A stretch of DNA of 42,900 nucleotides from Actinomycetes bacterium (lineage in GTDB: Bacteria > Actinomycetota > Acidimicrobiia > Acidimicrobiales > GCA-2861595). Positions 29,385-37,708 of the stretch are shown here, in pieces. Positions within the stretch are counted from its first letter, which is position 1, and each line of letters opens with the position of its first letter. Location: NCBI GenBank assembly GCA_023264975.1, contig JAHFUS010000033.1:1-42900 (forward strand), in the 5' to 3' direction. A model generated the notes under the pieces. It worked only from the letters and a program-made list of their open reading frames with translations. It had not been told where the DNA came from and did not search any database. Made by a program: the position numbers and the translations under genes.

Positions 29385-30167
29385 TCAGGTGCCGTTGTCG
29401 GGCTTGACGAGGCCTTCGAGCCACAGGGGGAGGTCGTCGTGGTGCACGCCGAGGCTCACGCCGGTGGCCACCAGGTCGGCAGGTGGCCCGTCGAAGTACA
29501 CCTTGCCCCGCCGCATCACCACCACCCGGTCGAGGTCGTCGGCCACGGCGCCGAGTTCGTGGGAGACCAGCAGCACGGCGGCCGAGTGCTCGGCCACCAG
29601 GTGGGTGAGCGAGTCACGGAAGCGATGCTGGGACTCGGCGTCGACCCCGGCCACCGGCTCGTCCAGCACCAGCAGCTCGGGCTGGGCGGCCAGCGCCTTG
29701 GCGATGAACGCCCGCTGCTGCTGGCCGCCCGACAGCTCGCTGACCCGGCGGCGCCGGTGCTCGAGCAGGGCGACCGACGACATGGCGTGCTCGATCTCGG
29801 TGCGATCGGCGGCGTCGAAGCGCCGGCGCCATCCGCTGCGGGCCAGACGACCGGCTCCCACGACCTCCTCCACGGTCGCCGGCATCTCCCGGGCCAGGGC
29901 GGCCCGCTGGGGCACGTAGCCGAGGCGCCACCGATGGCGCAGGTCGGCCGGCGCAGCGCCGAAGAGGCGCACCTCCCCGGCCCGTGGCTTCAGCAGACCC
30001 AACAGGCAGCGCAGGAGCGTGGACTTGCCCGAGCCGTTCGGTCCCACCAGGGCCACGAACTCACCCGGCGCCACCGTGAGGCTCACCCCGTCGAGGACAG
30101 GCTCGTGGCCGTAGGAGAAGGACAGGTTCTCGGCTTCGAGGACGGGCTCTGCAGCGTGGTCATTCAT
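29385..30167 (-). CDS. znuC: zinc ABC transporter ATP-binding protein, system 1
   Basis: A 260-residue ATPase: Walker A GPNGSGKSTLL, Q-loop YVPQRA, signature LSGGQQQRAFIAKALA, Walker B LLVLDEPVAGVD and switch SHELG. The ATG at 30167 is chosen because GGGAAG lies seven bases upstream; TTG 30182 and ATG 30173 are alternatives. It stands between the binding protein gene and the permease gene on the same strand. Confidence 0.93.
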   Translation of the reverse strand: MNDHAAEPVLEAENLSFSYGHEPVLDGVSLTVAPGEFVALVGPNGSGKSTLLRCLLGLLKPRAGEVRLFGAAPADLRHRWRLGYVPQRAALAREMPATVEEVVGAGRLARSGWRRRFDAADRTEIEHAMSSVALLEHRRRRVSELSGGQQQRAFIAKALAAQPELLVLDEPVAGVDAESQHRFRDSLTHLVAEHSAAVLLVSHELGAVADDLDRVVVMRRGKVYFDGPPADLVATGVSLGVHHDDLPLWLEGLVKPDNGT

Positions 30168-30216
30168 GAGCATGCTTCCCAATACCCTGGGTCAGGGTCG
30201 CCACCGGTGCGCTCTC

Positions 30217-31068
30217 TCATGTGCAGCCGAGGGCGGTGCGGAGCACCCCCAGGTTGCGCCGCATGGCATCTCCATAGCCGCCATCGAGGCGGCCTTCAAG
30301 CGGATCGAGCACGGCAACCTTCACCCCTGCCTCGCGGGCCAGCGCCCGGGCGACCCTGGGCGACACGAGGCGCTCGGTGAACACGGTCGTCACTCCTTTG
30401 GCGCGGACCAGGTCGACGAGGTCGGCCAGCCGGTCAGGGTCGGGTTCCGCCTCGGGGGAGATGCCGGTGATCGGCTCCTGGACGAGGTCGTACCGACGCG
30501 CCAGGTGCCCGAACGCCTCGTGGGCGGTCACGAGCTCCCGGCGCTCGCAGGTCGCCAGCCCGGCGGCCATCTCCTGGTCGAGGGCGGCCAGCTCGTCACG
30601 GAAGGCGGCGGCTCGCCGGCGGTACCCATCCGCGCCCGCCGCGTCGATCGCCACCAGCTCCCGGTAGACCACCGTCGCCGCCTCGGCGAGGCGCTGCGGG
30701 TCGAGCCAGATGTGCGGGTCCTTGCCGTCCTGCGCCGTCAGGAGGTCGACCGCCCTGCCCGCCCGCCGCGACGCCGCGGCCAGGCCGGGCTGGAACCCGC
30801 CGCCGAGGTAGAGCACCAGATCGGCGTCGTCCACGGCGTCGATCTCGTCGGACGTCAACTCGAGATCGTGGGGCTCGGCGCCCGGCGGTGTGAGGTCGGT
30901 GACGGCGACGCCATCCCCGCCGATGCGCTCGGCGACCTCGGCCAGGCGGGCGAAGCCGGCCACGACCCGCACCCGACCGTCGTCGCCGGCCCCGCCCCCG
31001 GAGCCGCAGGCGGCCATGGCCGCGGAGAGGAGCACACTCGACGCGAGGACGGCGATCGAACGGCGCAC
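30217..31068 (-). CDS. znuA: zinc-binding substrate-binding lipoprotein, system 1
   Basis: A 283-residue lipoprotein with signal peptide and lipobox (SAAMAAC). Metal ligands of the cluster-9 family are visible as histidines in AEPHDLELTSDEID, GKDPHIWLDPQR and VTAHEAFGHLARRYDL, with an acidic fourth ligand in the FTERL to LDPLEG region. Three histidines favour zinc. GTG 31068 lies seven bases after TAGGCT (31076-31081), so the mRNA is probably leaderless. A Zur-type palindrome sits just upstream of that element. Confidence 0.92.
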   Translation of the reverse strand: MRRSIAVLASSVLLSAAMAACGSGGGAGDDGRVRVVAGFARLAEVAERIGGDGVAVTDLTPPGAEPHDLELTSDEIDAVDDADLVLYLGGGFQPGLAAASRRAGRAVDLLTAQDGKDPHIWLDPQRLAEAATVVYRELVAIDAAGADGYRRRAAAFRDELAALDQEMAAGLATCERRELVTAHEAFGHLARRYDLVQEPITGISPEAEPDPDRLADLVDLVRAKGVTTVFTERLVSPRVARALAREAGVKVAVLDPLEGRLDGGYGDAMRRNLGVLRTALGCT

Positions 31069-31075
31069 GCCCGTG

Positions 31076-31098
31076 AGCCTATCTGAGAATGAGTCTCA
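31076..31098 (-). promoter_or_regulatory. znuA promoter with Zur/Fur-type operator
   Basis: TGAGAATGAGTCTCA (31084-31098) is a 15-bp palindrome close to the actinobacterial Zur consensus (TGAAAATGATTTTCA-like; about 12 of 15 match). It is three bases upstream of the TAGGCT -10 (31081-31076) of znuA, so a bound regulator would block polymerase. It also contains the stop codon of the upstream regulator gene, a compact arrangement. Confidence 0.7.
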
Positions 31099-31533
31099 AT
31101 CGCAACGGGCACAGACCCCGACCAGGTCCAGCCGGTGGGTCTGGGGTCGAAAGCCGGTGGCCGCCGCCGCCTGCGCCACCGCCCGCGCCACCGTCTGCTC
31201 CAGGCGCAGCGACGCCGGAACGTCCTCCACCGTGCCACAGCTGGTGCACACCAGGTGGTGGTGGTGCTCGGTGAGCGCCTCGGCCAGCTCGTGACGGGCG
31301 AGGCCGTCCGGGCCGAGCATGCGGTGAACCACGCCCGCCTCCTCGAGCACACCCAGGGACCGGTAGACCGAGCTCTGGGCCAGGCCCGACCCGGCGTCGA
31401 GCAGCTCGACCATCGACACCGGCCGGGCCGTCGCCACCAGCACGTCCACCACGGCGCGCCGCACCGGGGTGTACCGCTGGCCCACGGCCCGGAGCCGCTC
31501 GCCGACGGTCGCGTGGAGCTCGGTGTCCTGCAC
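31096..31533 (-). CDS. zur: Fur-family metal regulator, probably Zur
   Basis: A 145-residue Fur-family protein. The winged helix is GQRYTPVRRAVVDVLVATARPVSMVELLDAGSGLAQSSVYRSLGVLEEAGVVHR; the metal domain has HHHHLVCTSCGTVEDV and ends VCARCD, giving two CxxC pairs for structural zinc. Its place upstream of znuACB and the operator next to it point to zinc control. GTG 31533 lies seven bases after TACGCT (31541-31546), again leaderless. Confidence 0.88.
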   Translation of the reverse strand: MQDTELHATVGERLRAVGQRYTPVRRAVVDVLVATARPVSMVELLDAGSGLAQSSVYRSLGVLEEAGVVHRMLGPDGLARHELAEALTEHHHHLVCTSCGTVEDVPASLRLEQTVARAVAQAAAATGFRPQTHRLDLVGVCARCD

Positions 31534-31579
31534 GATGTCGAGCGTACCCAGCCGGCGATGGGCCGACGTCGCCCGCCCC

Positions 31580-32773
31580 TCACTCCGCCCGGTTCCAGCG
31601 GCCGCCGCCCACCACGGCGGCGGCGAGAGCGGTGGTGATCGGCACCGACGCCACCAGTCCCACGCTGCCGACGAGCGTGCGCACGATCTCGCCGGCGACG
31701 ACCTCGCCGGTGAGCACGTCGGACACCCGCCGGTTCGCCTGCACCAGCAGGATCAGGAGGGGTAGGGAGGCGCCGGCGTAGGCGAGCACCAAGGTGTTGA
31801 CGGTGGACGCCACGTGGTCGCGCCCGATGCGCAGGGCTGCGCGGTACAGCTCGGCCGGGCCCATGGCCGGGTTGGCGAGGTGCAGCTCCCATACGGCGGA
31901 CGCCTGGGTGACGGTGACGTCGTCGAGTACCCCGAGCGAGCCGATGATGATGCCGCCGAGGAGCAGCCCCTGCAGGTTGACGCGGGCCGACGCGGCCTGG
32001 AGGAACGACGCCTCTTCGGTGCCCATGCCGGTGAGGTGGGTGGCGCCCACGAACACGACGGCCAGGACACCGATGAGGGCCAGGCTGGCCAGCGTTCCCA
32101 CCACTGCCGTTGTGGTGTGCAGGTTGTTGCCGTGTGACAGGTACAGGTTCACGAGGATGATGGCTGACGCCGCCACGATGGCCACCGCCACCGGGCTCTC
32201 CCCCTCCAGCACGGCCGGGATGAGGAACCACACGAGCACGGCCAGGGTGAAAGCCAGGGCCAGCAGGGCGCGGGCGCCCCGGGCCCGTCCGAGCACCACC
32301 ACGGCGAGTACGAAGACGAGGGCCAGGAGCAGCATGGGGCCACGGCGTTGGAAGTCGGCCAGGTAGTACTGGTTCCCCCTTGTCGCGTCGGCGGTGAAGC
32401 CGAGGACGACGCGATCCCCCTCCTTCACGGTGGGCGTACCCGGTCCCTCGGCCAGGCTCAGCTGGATCGCCGTGCCCTTGTCCGGTCCGCTCGACGGCAC
32501 GACGGTGACCTCGTTGCACTTCACCCCGGCGTTCGTGGTGGTGCCGGCGCACGGCACGCGGTCGACCGCCTCCACCTTGGCCGGGACCAGGTCAGCGGGC
32601 GGGCCGAGATAGCGGGCGATGCCCGTGTCCTTCCCGGTCGGCCACATCACGGCCGCAGCCACCATGGTCGCCGCCGCAGCCATGCCGACAATGGCCAGCA
32701 GGAGCCGGTGGGTGAGCAGTGCCGCGCCCTCGGCCCCGGCGAGGTCGGGAGGATGGGCGTGCGGACCGCTCAC
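31580..32773 (-). CDS. YibE/F family multi-pass membrane protein
   Basis: A 397-residue protein with an N-terminal helix, an extracytoplasmic beta-rich part (GPPADLVPAKVEAVDRVPC to GNQYYLADFQRRGP, about residues 55-165) and about seven more helices. LLGGIIIGSLGVLDDVTVTQASAVWEL (about 265-292) and GRDHVASTVNTLVLAYAGASLPLLLL-type sequence are the YibE/F signature. The role is unknown; export has been suggested for the family. GTG 32773 is six bases behind TAGGGT (32780-32785). Confidence 0.9.
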   Translation of the reverse strand: MSGPHAHPPDLAGAEGAALLTHRLLLAIVGMAAAATMVAAAVMWPTGKDTGIARYLGPPADLVPAKVEAVDRVPCAGTTTNAGVKCNEVTVVPSSGPDKGTAIQLSLAEGPGTPTVKEGDRVVLGFTADATRGNQYYLADFQRRGPMLLLALVFVLAVVVLGRARGARALLALAFTLAVLVWFLIPAVLEGESPVAVAIVAASAIILVNLYLSHGNNLHTTTAVVGTLASLALIGVLAVVFVGATHLTGMGTEEASFLQAASARVNLQGLLLGGIIIGSLGVLDDVTVTQASAVWELHLANPAMGPAELYRAALRIGRDHVASTVNTLVLAYAGASLPLLILLVQANRRVSDVLTGEVVAGEIVRTLVGSVGLVASVPITTALAAAVVGGGRWNRAE

Positions 32774-32796
32774 CGGGTCACCCTACCGGTGCGGTT

Positions 32797-32846
32797 TTCT
32801 GGGTACAGAAACCGACGTTGTGCAGCGTGCGTTTCCGTACCGGGAA
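32797..32846. repeat. imperfect inverted repeat behind serS, related to the one behind hemC
   Basis: Arms 32797-32816 (TTCTGGGTACAGAAACCGAC) and 32827-32846 pair at about 15 of 20 positions around a 10-base loop. The arm shares GAAACCGAC and the TTCTGG start with the repeat at 3867-3914. It starts five bases after the serS stop and ends 11 bases before the -10 of the YibE/F gene, so it could end serS transcripts or affect the next promoter. Confidence 0.55.
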
Positions 32847-32851
32847 CGTGC

Positions 32852-34144
32852 TCAGCAGATCGGGGCGGGAATGACGAGCTGGCCCCGCAGGTACGGCGCC
32901 AGCACATCGGGCAGGCGCACCGAACCGTCCGGCTGCCGGCCGGTCTCCACCAGCGCCGCCCACACCCGGGGCACGGCCAGGGCCGACCCGTTCAACGTGT
33001 GCACGAAGGCGGTGCCCCTGCCGCCGGCCGGGCGGTAGCGGATGTTGGCCCGGCGGGCCTGGTAGTCGCTGAACCACGACACCGACGACACCTCGAGCCA
33101 CTGGTCGACGCCCGGCGAGTACACCTCGAGGTCGTAGGCGCGGGCGTGCGACTGGCCGAGGTCGCCGGTGCAGATGTCGACCACCCGATAGCCGAGCCCG
33201 AGTTCGCGGAGCACGCCTTCCGCCCGCCGAAGGAGGTCGGCGTGCACCTTCTCCGCCTCCTCGGGAGTGGTGAAGGCGAGGATCTCGACCTTGTCGAATT
33301 CGTGCACCCGGAGCAGGCCTCGGGTGTCCCGACCGGCCGAGCCCGCCTCCCGGCGATAGCAGGTGGTGTGGGCCATGAGGCGCACCGGCAGGTCGGCCTC
33401 GTCATAGACCTCGTCGCGCCCCATCGAGGTGAGCGGCACCTCGGCGGTGGGGATGGCCCACAGGTCGTCGCGCTCGAGGTGGTAGGCGTCGTCGGCGAAC
33501 TTGGGCAGCTGGCCCGTGGCCGTGAGGGTGTCGGTGCGCACCAGCGTGGGCGGGCGGATCTCCTCGAAGGCGTCGGCGTTGCGGTCGAGGGCCAGCTGGC
33601 ACAGGGCCCGCACGAGCGTGGCCCCCATGCCCCGGTAGACCACGAACATCGACCCCGAGATCCTGGCGCCCCGTTCCAGGTCGAGGATCCCGAGCTGGGC
33701 GCCGATGTCCCAGTGCGGCACGCGCTGGTGGGCGGCGAAGGCGTCGGGGTCGTGGCCCTCGATGCGGAGCACCGGGTTGTCGTCCGCCGACGCCCCGTCG
33801 GGCGCGTCGGGCGACGGCAGGTTGGGGATGTGCAGGAGCAGGTCGTGCAGCTGCGCCTCGACCTCGCCCGCCTCGGCGTCGATCGAGTGCTCGTCGCCTC
33901 CCAGGGCCCGGCTCTCGGCCGCCAGGGCGTCGGCCGTCGCTTGATCGCCGGCTCGCCGGGCCTTGCCCACCTCCTGCGAGAGGCCCTTCACCTTGGCCCT
34001 GATCACGTCCCTGCGGCCGGCCAGCTCCCGGCGGCGGACGTCGAGGTCGACGGCCCGGTCGACCTCGGCCGGGTCGACCTTCTTGCGGACCAGCGCCGCC
34101 TTCACCGCGTCCGGTCCGGTGCGCAAGAGGCGGACGTCGATCAT
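32852..34144 (-). CDS. serS: seryl-tRNA synthetase
   Basis: The 430-residue class II synthetase begins MIDVRLLRTGPDAVKAALVRKKVD, with the N-terminal coiled-coil arm (about residues 25-105) that holds tRNA-Ser. Motif 2 is CYRREAGSAGRDTRGLLRVHEFDKVEI, and the final part has EVSSVSWFSDYQARRANIRYR and LNGSALAVPRVWAALVETGR. A longer open frame upstream is a shadow of the divergent ABC gene. ATG 34144 lies nine bases from a TACCGT element that overlaps the -10 of the opposite gene. Confidence 0.97.
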   Translation of the reverse strand: MIDVRLLRTGPDAVKAALVRKKVDPAEVDRAVDLDVRRRELAGRRDVIRAKVKGLSQEVGKARRAGDQATADALAAESRALGGDEHSIDAEAGEVEAQLHDLLLHIPNLPSPDAPDGASADDNPVLRIEGHDPDAFAAHQRVPHWDIGAQLGILDLERGARISGSMFVVYRGMGATLVRALCQLALDRNADAFEEIRPPTLVRTDTLTATGQLPKFADDAYHLERDDLWAIPTAEVPLTSMGRDEVYDEADLPVRLMAHTTCYRREAGSAGRDTRGLLRVHEFDKVEILAFTTPEEAEKVHADLLRRAEGVLRELGLGYRVVDICTGDLGQSHARAYDLEVYSPGVDQWLEVSSVSWFSDYQARRANIRYRPAGGRGTAFVHTLNGSALAVPRVWAALVETGRQPDGSVRLPDVLAPYLRGQLVIPAPIC

Positions 34145-34153
34145 GAGGTGGGA

Positions 34154-34163
34154 ACGGTAGCGT
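34154..34163. promoter_or_regulatory. overlapping divergent -10 elements of serS and the ABC exporter gene
   Basis: The start codons of serS (34144, minus) and the ABC gene (34172, plus) are 27 bases apart. ACGGTAGCGT between them contains TACCGT on the minus strand (34159-34154) and TAGCGT on the plus strand (34158-34163), sharing two base pairs and each at 8-9 bases from its start codon. Polymerase could not occupy both at once. Confidence 0.55.
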
Positions 34164-34171
34164 GCGCCGCC

Positions 34172-35911
34172 ATGGCGGCCGTCGAAATATCCGACCTTGT
34201 CGTCCGCTTCGGCGAGGTCACGGCGGTGGACGGCCTGTCCTTCCGGGCGGCCGCCGGCGAGGTGGTCGCCCTGCTCGGGCCCAACGGCGCCGGCAAGACC
34301 ACCACCATCGAGACGCTCGAGGGCTACCGCCGGCCGGCGTCCGGCTCGGTGCGGGTGCTCGGTCTCGATCCGGTGGCGTCGCGCACAGACCTCACGCCCC
34401 ACATCGGCGTGATGCTGCAGGTGGGCGGCGTCTATCCGGCCATGAACGCGCTGGACGCGGTGCGCCTGTTCGCCGCGTACCACGCCGACCCGGAAGACCC
34501 GGAGGAACTGGTGGAACGGGTGGGGTTGACGGCGGTCCGCCGGACCCGGTGGCGCCGGCTGTCGGGCGGGGAGCAGCAGCGACTGTCGCTGGCGCTGGCC
34601 CTGGTGGGCAAGCCGTCGGTGGTGTTCCTCGACGAGCCCACCGCCGGAGTCGACCCGGTGGGGCGGCTGGCCATCCGCTCGGTGATCACCGACCTGCGGG
34701 AGCGGGGGGCGTGCGTCCTGCTCGCCACCCACGAACTCGACGAGGCCGAGCGGCTGGCCGACCGGGTCGTCATCGTCGACAAGGGACGGGTGGTGGCTTC
34801 GGGCTCACCGGCCGAGCTGCGGGCGGGCGGCGACGAGCGCCGCATCCGTTTCTCGGCGCCCGCCGGGGTCGACACCGGTGCGCTGGGGGACGCGCTCGGC
34901 GCCCCGGTGACGGAGGAGTCGCCGGGCGAGTACCTGGCCGGCGCCGAGCCCACCCCTGCCAACGTCGCCCGCCTCACCGCCTGGCTGGCCGAGCACGACC
35001 TCGCCCTCGCCGACCTGCACACGGGCCGCCAGACGCTGGAGGAGGCCTTCCTACGCGTCACCGGTCCCGATGCCCGGCGCCCGCCGACCGGCGGCGGCGT
35101 GCACAGCGAGTCGTCCCATGGCGGTGCGGCGGCCGGCGGCGGCGGCGGCGGGGCGGAGACCCCGCCGCCTCGGGGCGAGCGGGGCACCCTGGGCCGCCTC
35201 GCCGCCCAGACGAGGGCGGAGGTCACCATGACCCTGCGCCGGGGCGAATCCGTGCTGTTGGCCCTTGGCATCCCCGTCCTCCTGCTGGTGTTCTTCTCGT
35301 TGGTCGACGTACTGCCCACCGGCACCGACCAGCCGGTGGACTTCCTCGCCCCCGGCATCCTCGCCCTGGCCGTGATGTCGACGGCGATGGTGGGCCTCGC
35401 CATCGCCACCGGCTTCGAGCGGGAGTACGTGGTGCTGAAGCGCCTGGGCACCACCCCCCTGCGCCGGGGCGAGCTGCTGGCGGCCAAGACGGCCGGCGTG
35501 CTGGCCGTGCTGTGCGTGCAGCTGGCGGTACTCCTGCCGGTCGCCCTCGCCCTCGGCTGGCGGCCCGGCGGGAACGCTGCGCTCGCCTTGGGGGCCGTGC
35601 TGCTGGCGACCGTCGGGTTCGCCGGCCTCGGCCTCACCATGGCCGGCGCCCTCGCGGCGATGACCACCCTGGCCGCTGCCAACGGGCTCTACCTCGTGCT
35701 CCTCCTCCTCGGCGGCATGGTCGTCCCCCTCGAGAAGCTGCCAGGAGGCCTCCGGACCATCGCCCGCGCCCTCCCCGCCGCCGCGCTCTCCGACGCCCTC
35801 CACGGCGCTCTGGCGACGGGCGGCTCCGTGCCGGCCCGGGCGTGGACCGTGCTCGCAGCCTGGGCGGTTGTCGCCCCCGCCGTCGCCGCCCTCACCTTCC
35901 GCTGGGAGTAG
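34172..35911 (+). CDS. ABC-2 type exporter, ATPase and permease fused
   Basis: A 579-residue single chain. Residues 1-300 are a DrrA/CcmA-like ATPase: Walker A GPNGAGKTT (36-44), signature LSGGEQQRLSLALAL, Walker B VVFLDEPTAGVD, switch ATHELDEAE. A Gly/Ala/Pro-rich linker (about 306-340) leads to an ABC-2 permease of six helices with LAPGILALAVMSTAMVGLAIATGFEREYVVLKRLGTTPLRRGELL. These are normally separate genes. It probably exports a lipid, drug or peptide as a homodimer. ATG 34172 is eight bases after TAGCGT. Confidence 0.92.
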   Translation: MAAVEISDLVVRFGEVTAVDGLSFRAAAGEVVALLGPNGAGKTTTIETLEGYRRPASGSVRVLGLDPVASRTDLTPHIGVMLQVGGVYPAMNALDAVRLFAAYHADPEDPEELVERVGLTAVRRTRWRRLSGGEQQRLSLALALVGKPSVVFLDEPTAGVDPVGRLAIRSVITDLRERGACVLLATHELDEAERLADRVVIVDKGRVVASGSPAELRAGGDERRIRFSAPAGVDTGALGDALGAPVTEESPGEYLAGAEPTPANVARLTAWLAEHDLALADLHTGRQTLEEAFLRVTGPDARRPPTGGGVHSESSHGGAAAGGGGGGAETPPPRGERGTLGRLAAQTRAEVTMTLRRGESVLLALGIPVLLLVFFSLVDVLPTGTDQPVDFLAPGILALAVMSTAMVGLAIATGFEREYVVLKRLGTTPLRRGELLAAKTAGVLAVLCVQLAVLLPVALALGWRPGGNAALALGAVLLATVGFAGLGLTMAGALAAMTTLAAANGLYLVLLLLGGMVVPLEKLPGGLRTIARALPAAALSDALHGALATGGSVPARAWTVLAAWAVVAPAVAALTFRWE

Positions 35912-35976
35912 GCGGTTCGTCGCCTCCTTGCGCTCGCATGGCGCGCCCGATCAGAGGGGGGATCCCTTCGGCGCCT

Positions 35977-36864
35977 TCAGCGGTGGACGGCGGGCCCCGT
36001 CGCAGTGAGCGTCGCCGGCGCCGCGTGGGCGTCGAAGTGGGCGACCCGACGGCGACCCCGCACGCCGGTCGCCGCGAACACCACGGCGAACAGGGCGGCG
36101 CCGACAAGGACGATGGTGGGGCCCGACTGCACGTCGAGGTGGTAGCTGAGGTTCATGCCGAAGAAGCCGCACAGCGCCCCGATCCCCGTGGCCAGCACCA
36201 GCATGCGGCCGAAGGAGTTGGTGAGCATGCGGGCGACGGTGGCGGGGATGACGAGGGTGGCGGCGATGAGGGTGACGCCGAGCACCTGCATGGTGGCCAC
36301 GATCGAAAGGGCCAGGACAAGCATCAGCAGAGCGTCGATGCGGCTGGTCGAGACGCCCGACACCTCGGCGACATCGGGGTCGAAGGTGGCGAACAGCAGG
36401 GGCCGGTAGGCGAAGAACACGACGGCGGCGGCGACGGCGGCCACGGCCACCACCGCCCAGACATCGGCGGTGGACACGCCGAGGATCGACCCGAACAGGG
36501 CGGCGTCGAAGCTGCGCCCGGCCCGTCCGAAGACGGCGAACAGGGCCAGGCCCAGTGCGAAGGAAGCGGTGGTGATGACGCCGATGGCTGCGTCGGCGCC
36601 TATCACCCGGCGCCTCGTCACCCCGTTCACCATGAGCGCCGACGCCACGCCCCACACTCCGGCGCCGAGCAGGAAGTTCACCCCGAGCAGGGCCGACGCG
36701 GCGAAGCCACCGAAGATGGCGTGCGACAGGCCGTGGCCGATGTAGCTCATCCCCTTGAGCACCACGTATACGCCGATGAGCCCGCACAGGGCGCCGGCGA
36801 CGGTGGCCACCATCAACCCGTTGCGGAAGAACTCGAACTCGAAGGGGCGCAGCAACTCGCTCAT
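35977..36864 (-). CDS. metal ABC transporter permease (ABC-3 family), system 2
   Basis: A 295-residue protein with about eight helices and the family motifs GVYVVLKGMSYIGHGLSHAIFGGFAAS and VSTSRIDALLMLVLALSIVATMQVLGVTLIAATLVIPATVARML. It is the last gene of a second metal uptake operon. The ATG at 36864 overlaps the stop of a 17-residue micro-ORF (ATGA), which itself begins in the ATPase stop. Metal specificity (zinc, manganese or iron) cannot be read from the permease. Confidence 0.92.
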   Translation of the reverse strand: MSELLRPFEFEFFRNGLMVATVAGALCGLIGVYVVLKGMSYIGHGLSHAIFGGFAASALLGVNFLLGAGVWGVASALMVNGVTRRRVIGADAAIGVITTASFALGLALFAVFGRAGRSFDAALFGSILGVSTADVWAVVAVAAVAAAVVFFAYRPLLFATFDPDVAEVSGVSTSRIDALLMLVLALSIVATMQVLGVTLIAATLVIPATVARMLTNSFGRMLVLATGIGALCGFFGMNLSYHLDVQSGPTIVLVGAALFAVVFAATGVRGRRRVAHFDAHAAPATLTATGPAVHR

Positions 36865-36914
36865 TCCCGCTCAGGGGGCCGCTCGGGCCCCGCTCGCCCT
36901 TCTGATTCGCTCAT
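36861..36914 (-). CDS. 17-residue bridging micro-ORF between ATPase and permease genes, repeat-derived
   Basis: ATG 36914 overlaps the ATPase gene stop (ATGA) and the TGA at 36863-36861 overlaps the permease ATG (ATGA). The product is MSESEGRAGPERPPERE. The block 36876-36902 is 25/27 identical to 27891-27917 in the sdhC-sdhD micro-ORF, at the same offset of 12 bases from the start codon, and both encode EGRAGPxRP. Confidence 0.5.
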   Translation of the reverse strand: MSESEGRAGPERPPERE

Positions 36915-37708
36915 GAGCCCGACGCCCGGCGCATCTTCACCACGTTCGACGGCTGGTACTGGTCCACCACGATGGGCATGCCGCCGTGCTCGAGCACGTC
37001 CATGGTGGACCCGTAGGTGCGCTCCAGGACGGCCGGCGTGAGCACGTCGCGGGGCGCCCCGGAGCCCAGCACCTGCTTGTTGAGGCACACCAGGTGGGGC
37101 AGGTGGGCGGCGATGCCGTTGAGGTCGTGGGTGGTGAGCACAATGGCGAGGCCGTCGCCGTTGAGATCGTCGAGGAGGTGCAGGACTTCGTGGCGGGTCC
37201 GGACGTCGACGCCCGAGGTGGGCTCGTCCAGCAGCAGCAACTCGGGCCGGCCGAGCAGGGCCCGGGCGACGAACATGCGCTGCTGCTGACCGCCGGACAG
37301 CTCGCGGATGTGGCGCTCGCCCAAGTCGCCCAGCTCCAGCCGGTCGAGGACGGCCGCCACCTCGGCCCGCTCCGCCCGGCTCGGCCACGGCAGCCGGCGC
37401 CCGGACGTCCGGGCCATCAGTACGCACTCGGCCACCGTGACGGGGAAGCTCCAGTTCACCGTCTCCACCTGGGGCACGTAGGCCACCCGCAGCCCCCGCC
37501 GGCGCACCACGGACCCGGCTGAGAGGGGCACCGTCCCGGTGACGACCCGCAGCAGCGTGGTCTTGCCGGACCCCGAGGGACCCACGACACCGGTGAACTG
37601 ACCGGGCGCCACCTCCAGGTCGACGTCCACCAGCGCCGGCCCGTCGCCGGTGCGGTACGCGCAGGTCACGTGGCGGAGCTCGACCAGGGCCTGCTCGGCG
37701 CGGCTCAC
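36911..37708 (-). CDS. metal ABC transporter ATP-binding protein, system 2
   Basis: A 265-residue ATPase: Walker A GPSGSGKTTLL, Q-loop YVPQVETVNWSFPVTV, signature LSGGQQQRMFVARALLG, Walker B LLLLDEPTSGVD and switch TTHDLN. The NWSFPVTV-type Q-loop is typical of manganese/zinc importers. GTG 37708 overlaps the stop of the binding-protein gene (GTGA), so the two are coupled. Confidence 0.93.
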   Translation of the reverse strand: MSRAEQALVELRHVTCAYRTGDGPALVDVDLEVAPGQFTGVVGPSGSGKTTLLRVVTGTVPLSAGSVVRRRGLRVAYVPQVETVNWSFPVTVAECVLMARTSGRRLPWPSRAERAEVAAVLDRLELGDLGERHIRELSGGQQQRMFVARALLGRPELLLLDEPTSGVDVRTRHEVLHLLDDLNGDGLAIVLTTHDLNGIAAHLPHLVCLNKQVLGSGAPRDVLTPAVLERTYGSTMDVLEHGGMPIVVDQYQPSNVVKMRRASGS

